Assembly (NCBI GenBank): GCA_029817715.1
Contig: JARUPY010000235.1
Coordinates: 124,001 to 188,000, forward strand
Direction: 5' to 3'
Length of the DNA: 64,000 nt
DNA from: Melastoma dodecandrum
Lineage: Eukaryota; Streptophyta; Magnoliopsida; Myrtales; Melastomataceae
In this document: positions 23,426 through 33,366 of the stretch, in pieces
Layout: each line of letters begins with the position of its first letter
Numbering within the stretch: the stretch's first letter is position 1
Position numbers and translations under genes: made by a program
The notes under the pieces: model-generated
The model's database searches: none
Seen by the model: the letters and a program-made list of their open reading frames with translations, nothing else
Told to the model about the DNA's origin: nothing

Positions 23426-26140
23426 TCAATTAAAATCCATAATGTCCCGGTGAATCTTCATCAGTCGGGCATGAGATTCTTGAGATGACAAGGACTCGGC
23501 TTTGCTAACTGCTTTCGTCGCTTCAAGAGTCGATACGATTTCACTTAAGTTGAGAACTTCAGCCTCTTCTTCATCGACTTGGTTGGAGCACTCATGGAAT
23601 AAAGTCTTCAGTAAGGATTCAGCTTCGATACATTCTGCGAGCTCTTTTCGAAGTTCGGAGATTTTGTCTGTAACATCTGCCATTTGTTCAGACAAAGTAG
23701 CCTTATGTGCAACAATAGATTTGACACTTTCCTTAGCTTGAGTAAGACGAGCTTCCGCCAGCGAAATCTCCTCAGCCGCATTCGAGAGCACTCCTTCATC
23801 AGCTATTATTGGAATAGAAGAGCCAGAAACTCCCTCTATATATTTCATAACTAAAGCACGAGCATGGGAAGTGTCCACCGAGATAAGTCCATCAAAAAGA
23901 TTCAGCACCTCCTTTGCCTCGGTAATAATTGTCTGACCCTTCTCGAGCGGCGTTTGGGTAATCATCTCCTTAACCTCCTCCCATATATTAATAGCACATC
24001 TCTGATGAACGCGAGAGGTCGTGCGAATAGAAGAGTCTGTTAGGGGAATAGGTCGCCCTTCACAAGCTAAATTATCCTGCTTCAAAGGCACCTTATTGTC
24101 TTCATCTTTTACCTCAAGTATCGGAGACTGTAAAAAAAAAAAAAAGAGAACGTAAGTACTGATTTTGAAGGAAGCTGAATAAAACTATATATTCACCGAT
24201 TGCTTGGAAGTTGCAGTAGCATTGCCAAATACATCTCGACGACGTCTTTTCTGCTTGAAATAAGTTTTATCCGACCCGTCGAAGGAATCTTCTAAAAAAA
24301 AAAAAGAAAAGAAGAAACAACGGTTAGAGTACTAATAACAATAAATTGAAATGAGTGAGAATGGATTCTGTATACCGAATGCCACTAATTCTTTTGGCGA
24401 AGCTATATGGATGGATTCTTTCTGAGTTGATGTCTCACGAGTATCGCCGTCTGTTTGTGGGCGAGGACGACTTTCGGTGACGAGTGCTTCAAGTCCACGT
24501 AAGAGATAGCCACCATGATTTAATTCCCACCATTCTTGGAATTGTGTGGTCATATAATTCCACGGTTCGCTGGGTGCCGTAGGGATATAGAGTTGGGAGC
24601 CGTTTCTGAATTGCGTAGAATGATTCCAAAGAGCCAAGCCTTCTTCTAGGGAAAATGATCGAACGCTGTCTTTCGGGACGCGAGGGATGTCTTGACAGAA
24701 GCCAAATTGACGGCTAAAGTTAGCGGGATTATATGGTTCTGCAATAAAATGATCTTCACGGCGTAATGTCAGGTAGCAAAAGCGAATACTTAGAAAAAAA
24801 CTCAAGATCGGATCCTTTAATTCGGAGTCGTCTCTTAATAGAAGATCGCCTTTTTTAGTAAGGAGATTGCTACGCCAATAGATATTCGCTCCGCTATGAA
24901 TATATTTTCGAGCTTCACGCTTGTTATAACAACGTGCGCGCCCTTCGCCAGAGTATCTCACCATGGGAGGTCCAGGAGGTAAATCGGGAACTGAGTGATG
25001 AGTTCGAAAGTGAAGTGCTAACCATGCATATAAATAGTGGATCGGGAAGCATACTTTAGAAGTTTCAGCCTTCTTGGAGATTTCATTTAAGCCCCGATAT
25101 AGAGTTGCTAGTACAGGAATCGCCATGCTGAAACATTCTCCGGTGGCTATTAAGCTGGATACTTTGAACGTCTCGGGACGTATAAGTGCATCTTTATTCG
25201 GAAATACGAAAATGCATAGCCAACAAGAAATAAGGGCCGCAAGGTATACTGAAGACAATTCTTCGGCCTCAATTTTTAAGTCTTCACATATCCCCTGTGT
25301 GACATCACCCCACAGAGACGCTTCTGGAAGTGGTCCTTCAGGATTCCGAGTGGTATTATCATAAGACTGCTTTTTAGATGAACGCTTCGGCCGACAATAC
25401 CTTACAGATCCTCTATACCAGAAGTCAATCCAAGTCGTGGCTCGCACAATCTTTTTACCATGCTTTGATTCGTGAAGACGTAAAAATGCCTTGAAGAGAT
25501 GTTGGCAGCTTTTAGGGAGAGTTTTGAAATCATCCAAGGCTGGAATTACTTCTTCGTAGCATTCTCCATGAACAGATAATCCAGCAAGCCTATACAAATC
25601 CCATAGGGAAATCGAAATAGTACCACGGGATGTTTCTAAGGCATTCAATTCTGGATTCCATGCCTCAATAAATGCACGGATTATATCCGGATCCCGATCA
25701 TAGCTATAACGCGAACTATAAAGGGAATCTAAAATTCCAGCCTCTACGAGCGTTGCTTTATAACGAGATAGAACATCCTCGAGCCACTCCCAATATCTAG
25801 GAATATGAGTTGCCTCGCCGCATACACGAAATACGGAGCTCCAATATAATTTCCCTGCGACAATGTTTCTACCCAACGGTGGAGGAATGGATGTTGGGGG
25901 ACGCAAGCATGACGGTGGTTTCAGCATCCAGGCGTTTGATAAAGGAGAATCTGCAGGGACTTTTTCTGATAATTGACTTGAACGATCTCGACGGTCGATA
26001 AATTTAAGCCGTGCTGGGACATAAGTATGAATCGATCGAAGCGACAGTAGCTGTAGTGTGCCCTCCTCATAGTTGCCTTTATTCTCTGAAACACAGAGAA
26101 ACCTACGACCGGAGACCATTTTTTCCAAGAAATAAACCAT
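23426..26140 (-). CDS. antisense plant mobile domain plus coiled-coil protein, three exons
   Basis: An intact gene on the strand opposite to the element. Exon 1 is 24376..26140, exon 2 is 24197..24291, exon 3 is 23426..24127. Both introns are short (84 and 69 bp), begin GT, and end in a long pyrimidine run followed by AG. Joining them keeps one frame of 853 codons. Exon 1 encodes the plant mobile domain, with YWEWLEDVLSRYKATLV, FIEAWNPELNALETSRG, ISLWDLYRLAGLSVHGE and a conserved block with FRTHHSVPDLPPGPP. Exon 2 adds a basic KQKRRRRD patch, possibly a nuclear signal. Exon 3 is a long coiled coil (about the last 150 residues). This domain is known from MAIL1/MAIN proteins, which act in gene silencing, and from some transposons. 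Antisense frames are known in Tat elements. Its function in the element is unknown. The start at 26140 is the first ATG of the open frame. Confidence 0.82.
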
Positions 26141-26879
26141 ATCCTGCAGGGAAAGTCACTGGGAAGAATTATTGTGAGAAATATATGGATTGCAAAAGAA
26201 ATGTTTAAAAAAGAACCGAAGGATAATTGTAAACAAAAGTGTGAAATAATAATGTAAAGTCACACACGGGGATTAGGATGTGAGCAATGTTACTCAAATT
26301 GAAGGAATTGCAATCTTGCTAGGTGACCCACACGCTGTAATAAAAAAAAAAGTATTTTACAAGGTGTTACAGTAAAACGTTAAAAAATCATTCAAATAAA
26401 ATGCTGCGACAGATAAAAAAAAGAGGAGGCGGTTTTGTCGTCTTGATTTTCTACCGTTCCAAAGTCCTTGCTCGCAGAGGGTTTTCAGACGAAATCAGAT
26501 TTGGCTACAGCGGCCGAAACCTTAAAAAAAAAGAAGGGGCAAACGCGCGAGGAAATGATTCATGCACTTGATTTCTTCTCTGGTTGGAGTTCCCAAATCT
26601 GTTGCAAAAGCATCTTCCATCAGTATGCAAAGAAAACACTCGAATACAGGTGTCCGCGGATCCTTTCAGAGACCAAAAACATAATAATAATAATAAATGC
26701 AGATAAAAAAATAATAATTTGCCAACCTGGATCGAAGGGACCGTGGAATTCCTGCGAAGTAATCACCAGAAAATGCAAAGAAGAGGGAAACATGAAGAGG
26801 GGTGACACTATTTTACCAAGTTGCTACTGTGCAATTGAATTCCTTTGTATGGGGGGCTTATGTCAATAAAATTATAACA
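26141..26879. other. unrecognised segment left of the subtilase fragment
   Basis: The segment starts at the 5' end of the antisense gene, so it probably contains that gene's promoter on the minus strand. Only one plus frame (26468..26869, 133 codons) is open, and it matches nothing I recognise. It includes an ATA/AAT microsatellite near 26680-26720. Confidence 0.45.
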
Positions 26880-27692
26880 ACTTCCTGAAGCCGAATGTGA
26901 CCGCTCCCGAAGTCGACATATTGGCCGCTTTCTCACCGCGGGCTCCCCCATCCAATGCAGAAACTAATAAGAGAAGGGTTTCTTGCAAAGTCTTGTCTGG
27001 TACATCCATGTTGTGCCCTCATGTTGCCAGTGTCGTGGCATACGTGAAATCATTCCATCCTACTTGGTCCCCATCCATTATTAAATCAGCCATCATGACC
27101 ACCGTTTGGTCGCCTCGTCAAAATGGAAGCAATCTGTTTGGCTATGGCTCATGACGTGTAGAATCCACAAAAGAAATAGCGCCCGGGTTAGTGTACGAAA
27201 TCGCAGACGACTATGTGAAATTGCTATACACGTTGGGTATCAATGCGGCCGCCATCACAAAGAAGAATGTTAACTGCAGTAAGCCCCCTAGACTAAATGC
27301 TAGGGATATAAACTATCCCTCAATAATGCTGGGCGCCAATGTCTCTCGACCCTTCTCCATCAATGTCACAAGGACAGTCTTGAATGTAAGACCGTCGCAC
27401 TCGACTTACAATGCTACCATCTTTGCTCATCTTGGGGTTAAAGTCGTGTTTTCTGAGACCCTTCACTTCATATCATCAAAAAAAAAAGATTAATTACTCG
27501 GTCTCCGTATCCAGGGTGCCCCCCCTAAGCAAGGGGAAGTCCTGTCCTCGTCGTTCGTATGGTCGGACGAAGGTCACGTTGTGAGGAGTCCTATCGTTGC
27601 TTATTCACCTTTGGTTCATGCTAGTTCCGGTCAGGCAGATATAATTGGCGATTCCATATATACTCACGCATTGATGGATCGGAAATCTTGGA
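26880..27692 (+). pseudogene. captured 3' part of a subtilisin-like protease gene
   Basis: Plus-strand frames encode the C-terminal third of a cucumisin/SBT4-type subtilase. The piece before the active site is [14 protein letters not shown]. The catalytic-Ser region reads [20 protein letters not shown], where the family has GTSMSCPH, then [16 protein letters not shown] follows near 27152. The fibronectin-like domain then reads LVYEIADDYVKLLYTLGINA and RDINYPSIMLGANV, and the end is VWSDEGHVVRSPIVAY. Subtilases of this type are secreted proteases. The Asp and His active-site parts are missing and stops and frameshifts occur, so this is a dead capture inside the Tat element, in sense orientation, next to its 3' LTR. 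Confidence 0.87.
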
Positions 27693-27811
27693 AAAGATAA
27701 TGCGGATCCTCATCAGTTGCCTGTTAACGATGGGAAGGCTTCAAACTCTATAAGATATATTATACTTTAATTCAATTCTCTTCGTATTACAAATTATACA
27801 CGAGAAACGAA

Positions 27812-27827
27812 TTAAAGTGGGGGCATT
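27812..27827 (+). other. Tat element polypurine tract
   Basis: TTAAAGTGGGGGCATT directly precedes the 3' LTR. A purine-rich block of this form in this position is usual for Tat-lineage elements. Confidence 0.75.
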
Positions 27828-28562
27828 TGTAGACATCAAATTTTTTTTATCTGCTATAATAATAAGGCCTAATGAATGTTAACCAATTTTATGGTTTATA
27901 AATGGGCTATAAACCCAACCCATAAAGAAATTAAAATGGGTCATAATTTCAAGCTTAAAGAGATATATATTGGGCTATAAGTTAAAGGCACAAGCCCAAT
28001 CCAAATTTAAGCATTTTGGGCTAAACTAAGCCCAAATTCAGGCCCGGCCCATAGCCCGGTCCATGGGAAGTTACCAATTATGATATGACCGGCTTCCTAA
28101 TTTAGATCGACCCTGGAGCACTATAAATAGGGGGCCTCCTCCACTCAAAGAGGAGGACAACAATATACTACACACATTGGTGGAGAGAAGACTCTTGGAT
28201 ATCGAAGACTCTCGCCGCCTCCCGTTCGCTGAAGCCCTACCGACGTCCATCGCCCCGGTGTCCTTCTGCAACGCGCCTCGAAGTTCTGCCGGATCACGCC
28301 CAAAGGCCCCGACGACTTCATCAAGATATCGAAGCTCTGCCGGATCACGCCCAAAGGCTCCGACGACTTCTTCAATATTTCATCCTGAAGTTCTGCCGAA
28401 ATTCAGCCAGAGCTTCAAGATCATCACCCATCAACCGTTATTCTTCGAAGATCGAATCAGAGGAATCACGTGTTTCATCCGTGACTAGAGACAGAACCCG
28501 CTACATATTTTCATACGACAATTTATACGCTGATATTTCCCCGCGAAATTTTAGTGTTCACA
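27828..28562 (+). repeat. Tat element 3' LTR
   Basis: Matches 13257..13994 with about a dozen substitutions and short indels. It keeps the TATA box (28122) and the internal tandem duplication. It ends GTTCACA, followed by the target copy GAAAC. Confidence 0.95.
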
Positions 28563-30001
28563 GAAACCAAACCCTAACCTTATTCAGTTAAACCCTAACA
28601 TGTTGGACAACTTCAAAATGAAATCATCATGCCAGGAATGATGATGGGATCGTACCTCTCCCCGCCAAAATAGAATTCTCTCAAAAACACGATTCACAAA
28701 AGTCCCCGGACCCTTTTAGACATACAAGTAGGATCGGGAGGATCACCTGACAATGGATAAGTTGAGGGATTCTTCTTGGGGAAGCTAAAACCAAGAGGAA
28801 TAAAGAAATTACAAATAGGTCCCCAATGGCAACAATATGTTAGTTACAATTTGGTCCCTCTACTTTAGGTACGAGATCACTGGACAGTTTCATACTTTAT
28901 GAACAAAATCTTTCGAAATATTTTACTAAAAAGCAAATGGGCTTAGTAAAATTTATTAAGCTTGTGGGCTTGTTCGTACTTCACGAAATTTCTTCGCACT
29001 TCAGGATGCATTTCATAAAATTTTACGAATAATTTCGTACTTTATGAAATAATTTCGTACTTTATAAAAAGGCTCGTAAGATTTTACGAAGCCCATTAGC
29101 ACCGTTTCACACTTTATAAAATAAAACCCGCGAGATTTTACGAAGCCATCGAACGAAAGTTCAAAAATTACAAACTACTTTGTAAAGTACTGTTTCATAA
29201 ATAGGTTATTGTTTCATAACAACGGAAGCTTACTCCCATAGGAGTTTGGCCACTTCCTTGTTTGGGCAGTGAGAATTGGAGGAAATCGGAGGAACTTTCT
29301 TTGATTCCATTAAATTAGAGGTATTTAGATTCAGTTTGGATATCGGTAAGTGTCATGTAGTACAGTTCATTTGGAATTGGCCTACAAGGGTATAACTCTC
29401 CCATTTTTTCCATATGTGAGATTGAAATCCTAAATCTCCATAGATAATCGGACGCGGAACCATCTATTAAAAAAATTATCTATAGCTCTATGTAGAGGGT
29501 TTTATCTAAACGCTTAGGGTGAATTAGTGTAATGGTTTTAGATTTTTTACAACTAATAAAATAAAAGATTAGGTTTTTTTTTAGATTACAGAATCCTTGC
29601 ACACAGATTTCAAAATGAACTGCCTGATGAGCGAACGGCCAGCTAAAGTCTGACATAGAAAATGAATATGTTATCCTAAGAAGGTTTCTACAATAGAAGA
29701 AGTTTGATACAGAAGGTTTAGTTTCTGCTATCAATGTTCTACAAATCTGACCAGTTGAACCATGATATCATCAAAACCATACTGATGCTTTATTTTTAAA
29801 ATTTTTGAAAATTATTTTTAATGATTTTTTTATCATATTAAAAAACTGATTTCAAATATTTTGATATTTCTAAATATATTTTTACACACTGAAAACTGAT
29901 CTTTGTAATAAAGTAAAAGTATTACTCTAAACTTGTGTTAACAAAATTATGCCAGCAATTGCTTAAATGAGTTTTTCTTTTTTATTATGTTATTTCTAAC
30001 T
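28563..30001. other. gene-free spacer with short repeats
   Basis: Begins with the target duplication and two AAACCCTAA telo-box-like motifs (about 28570 and 28590). Around 28900-29160 a motif like TTTCGTACTTTATGAAATAA recurs several times with variations. The rest is AT-rich and holds no recognisable gene. The minus-strand frame at 29480..29734 is not convincing. Confidence 0.5.
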
Positions 30002-30002
30002 T

Positions 30003-30011
30003 GTATATATA
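30003..30011 (+). promoter_or_regulatory. possible TATA box of the OB-fold gene
   Basis: GTATATATA lies about 70 bases before the start codon of the gene at 30079. It is the only TATA-like element close enough to it. Confidence 0.45.
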
Positions 30012-30044
30012 CGTGGGTGTTAAAAGGCGCCGAACGGTGACGCA

Positions 30045-30057
30045 TTCCCGCGCAAAT
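30045..30057 (+). promoter_or_regulatory. E2F-like site before the OB-fold gene
   Basis: TTCCCGCGCAAAT contains a near-palindromic match to the E2F consensus (TTTSSCGC on either strand), 22 bases before the ATG at 30079. E2F drives S-phase genes, which would suit a DNA-binding protein. It probably lies in the 5' leader. Confidence 0.45.
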
Positions 30058-30078
30058 CCGAGGCGTAAACTCCTCGAG

Positions 30079-32554
30079 ATGACGTCAGCGATCGGGTGGT
30101 ACGGTCCCCTGATCGACCTCTCCGACGCTCCGGCCAACGTCGGCTGCTTCGTCCAGCTCGTCGTCGCCGTCCACCGCTTCACTCCCGTTCAGGTAAGGCC
30201 CTATCCCAACCCTACCCGGCTTCCCTCTTTCGTTAGAACGCTGCAGTCTGGAGTTCTAACGGCGGGCGGATGATTGATGGTGCCGCGCGGCAGTACAAGT
30301 CGCCGAACGGCGGTGACGTGATTAGGATGGATTTCCGTGTCGGTGATGATACACGGCCACAGTTTTTTGTGTCGATCTGGCAGAAGCATTTGATGTCCTC
30401 CGCTGCCCCCGGCGATGTGATTCTGCTTCAAAGTGCGGTTGATTTTTTTTCCCTAATTTTACTGTCCACTTGCCTGTGATCCTCGATGATCGTGCTTTGC
30501 TTCTATCAGATGTCAAGATTGTGAAATTTGGACACGGTGTTGAGGCGAGGACTGTTCATTGCTCGTCCATTGTGAGATTGGTTCACCCTCATGAGTTGCT
30601 CTCGGGAGGTAATGCCACTTTAGTTCCTTTCGAACTGGCTGATGTGATGACAATTCTTTGGGTCTTGCTCTTTCCGTGGCTAATCCTAATCTGGGAAGTT
30701 AATTTCAAGTGATTTCTGAACTTTTCTCGGGGCTAGATACTTTCACGGCATTTCTAGCTTATTGTCACTATGAATACTGTCTGAACCTGCAAGGATAAAT
30801 TCATGAGTGCAACTACAAATTTGATGAATGTATAAATTAGAATTGGATCAACGCAGTATCACAGTTTCATCAATGTGATGAGCACACTTTCAATTTGGGT
30901 GGTTATACAGATGCTTTTAATCAGTTATGCACCGTCAGCAGTCAAAACTAATTGTTGTTATTGGCTTTCCTTGATAGAGGTGGATGAGCTGCTCCAGAAA
31001 TGTAAAGTTGGGATCGCTGCAAAGGATAAACTGAAGAAAGTAATTGGATGGGTGAAGACAAATGGATCAGTCCATCTCAAGGTAATTTTTCTCTTATCTC
31101 TAATTCGGACATTTGATTAGTTTCATGAGATCCAATATCATTTTTTTGTTTTTGTTTTTTTAGTTCATGCGCTTTCACATATGAGTCTGATGATTAAGAA
31201 ATAATTTCTATTTTTGTGTTTTCTAATCCGATTTGGAAGTATTTTCTTTGTAGTGCTCATTTACACTGCAATGTTGTCGTCCCACTTTTCTTAAACCATT
31301 ATTCTTCTAGTGACTTTGGCCGGCTCAAATGGTTTTGAGATATTCTTTTGCTACAATTCTGGTACTTTTTTTTTTGCTACATCAGCCCTTTCTCATGTTG
31401 TTAAACACCTACACCTGCTTAATGGTCTCATTTTATGGCCACATGGATAATGGGGATGTCACTGGCTCCTTATTTAACCCAATCTTAAGTTTTTACGGGC
31501 TATTCTGTGATTTCCTCTACGCTGTTTTCCTTAGCATTTGGGAATTGTACAATCACTTTTACTTAGCACCATGCATCAGACTCATTCACTTCTGAACAGA
31601 GGCAGCAGTCGTCAAGAAACTGGAAAACGGAGGAAGAGTGCCGGGACTGTAATTCTCTCGCAGAATTGTTGCATCAGAGTAATCTATACAAAGCAACGTT
31701 TCACGCATCCATCAGTGAAATCTTTCTTCCATTGCACTCAACCACTGCACATGAAGTTGAGAAGGAGATGATGTTCATCAGTTGCCGGTTAGATAGCATA
31801 CATGGGACAAGTCTGGCCGAAGACTTCATTTGTACTGGCTGTCAACTTTGTGGTTCTCCTCTGGGACTGCACAGCAGGTTATATGAAACTTGAATTAGTT
31901 TCTGAACATTCCATGGGGGTAGGGTTGAATTTTGTTTTGACCATTTTAGTTTAAATTTGCCACAGGGATCCCACAGGGAAGCACGGCTCAGATCTCCTGT
32001 ATTGCGATAAGAGCCCCAACCGTCTTCATGCAATTGGCTTGATATTCAGACCTTTCTTGGTATGAACCTATTCCTAGTTATTGTTTTCTCGACAAGTTAC
32101 TGCCTATCATGTGCCTTATGTCTCCTCATTGCAGCTCTATGTCTGGGACGACATGGATTGCCTCCCTCTTCTCGTGAGAAACAAAGCCGCAGAAATACTC
32201 TTTGGAAACATCAGAGCAGATAGATTACATGATTGCATCAAAGGAAAATTGCCCCAATACAAATCTGGCTTCATGAGTCTTCCCGAACATCATTCAAACG
32301 GGCACAGATCTCCCACAGGAGAATCCACCCACAACAAACGCAAGTCCTCCAAAGGCATTGATCTTCATTATGTTTGGCTGGTTATGATGAAGGCAACGCT
32401 TCAGCCCCAGAAGAACAGTCCCCTGAAATTCGAAACAACTATAAACAACGCGACAAACAAGGACGAGGAGAGGTTAGAAATGGTTAATGTAACCATGCCT
32501 TGCTTCAAGAGCATTAACAACATGTACGTTTCTATTTGTGATTGCTGTAATTAA
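30079..32554 (+). CDS. OB-fold nucleic-acid-binding protein, seven exons
   Basis: Exons 30079..30192, 30294..30432, 30510..30608, 30978..31081, 31600..31877, 31966..32059 and 32135..32554. Every junction is GT-AG and all phases join, giving an intact 415-residue protein. Residues 1-120 form an OB-fold (FVQLVVAVHRFTPVQ, DVIRMDFRVGDDTRPQFFVS, GDVILLQ, KIVKFGHGVEARTV), resembling the telomere-end/POT1-type ssDNA-binding fold. A helical region (VDELLQKCKVG) follows. The second half has a probable zinc ribbon: CTGCQLC near residue 230 and LLYCDKS near 260. A second OB-like segment (LHAIGLIFRPFLLYVWDD, AAEILFGNIRADRL) comes next. The tail is polar and basic. I take this to be the plant family annotated as OB-fold-like nucleic-acid-binding proteins. 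I do not know its exact role. The final exon's end is the first stop, and a further 3' splice cannot be excluded. Confidence 0.85.
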
Positions 32555-33366
32555 GATTAGTAATTTATCATTCAATTGTTGGATTTCACGAACGGAAGTA
32601 AATTTTTAAGACTTGAAATAAAATTATCCCGAATAATTTAATGATCCAATTAATTCTAATTCCATATTAAATTATAGTATTCACTAGAACTTAATATATT
32701 GTTCTTAATAACATGTTATTTCGTACTACGTTCAATGTTCTATACACAAAGGTAGTGTAAGTTCTTAAACAAACTAATGTGACCGTCTAGCAACAGTTTT
32801 TAGTCATGATAAAATAATGATCATAAACCATAAATAACTATGAACCAGTTACTATGTAATTCAATTTCTTCATTTAACCGAAATCTTAATTAGTTCATCG
32901 CAAAATACATCATCATCAAGCTAATTGTTTTTGTATTACCGAGATATAACAGATTCACTTGAATATAAAATATTCCTACCATAACCATCGATTTTTTTTA
33001 GAAAAGTTCCATTTAATCAAATAAATCGTCTACAGACTAAAAGAAATCTCCTAACCAAACTGATCAAAATAGACAAATAAACTCTTTAAACGTGTTGTAT
33101 TTCCTATGAAGAGTGTCAAATCGCATGTCATTTCAAAATAATAATGACGACAAATTCTTTATATTCTCCTACGAAAAATAACGACCCACGTCGAAAATTG
33201 TGTGTTTAATTAATGTCACGTAAAATAATTAGTGACATCAAATCGAATAAGTGAGCAATGCCCTTCTAATAAGGCCATATATGATTCATATTATTGATTT
33301 AAGGTCGCAAAAAAAATATTTTAAAGTTTGGGCTACAAAAGAAAATCGGTCAAAAGGTAGGGCCAG
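32555..33366. other. gene-free AT-rich spacer
   Basis: No gene recognised. Bases about 33264-33345 resemble 35239-35310 on the far side of the solo LTR (both contain a variant of taaggccat...atattttaaag...gggcta). Confidence 0.5.

Larger units (their letters stand above)
13257..28562 (+). mobile_element. Ty3/gypsy LTR retrotransposon, Tat type, 15.3 kb
   Basis: Nearly identical 738 and 735 bp LTRs start TGTAGACATC and end GTTCACA, flanked by a perfect 5-base duplication GAAAC (13252-13256 and 28563-28567). A PBS-like site follows the left LTR and a purine tract precedes the right one. Gag-pol occupies 14057..21298. Its second, host-like RNase H between the usual RNase H and integrase is a mark of the Tat lineage. 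Between pol and the 3' LTR lie 6.5 kb with fragments of host genes and an antisense spliced gene. By eye the LTRs differ at roughly a dozen sites plus a few short indels, under about 2 percent, so the insertion is fairly recent although gag-pol already carries stops. Confidence 0.95.

Noticed and set aside
24332..26140. The 602-codon minus frame as a single-exon gene
   Set aside because: The last 14 codons are unlike the rest, and a GT donor at 24375 with matching pyrimidine-AG acceptors restores a longer consistent frame through two more exons. I therefore annotated it as spliced.
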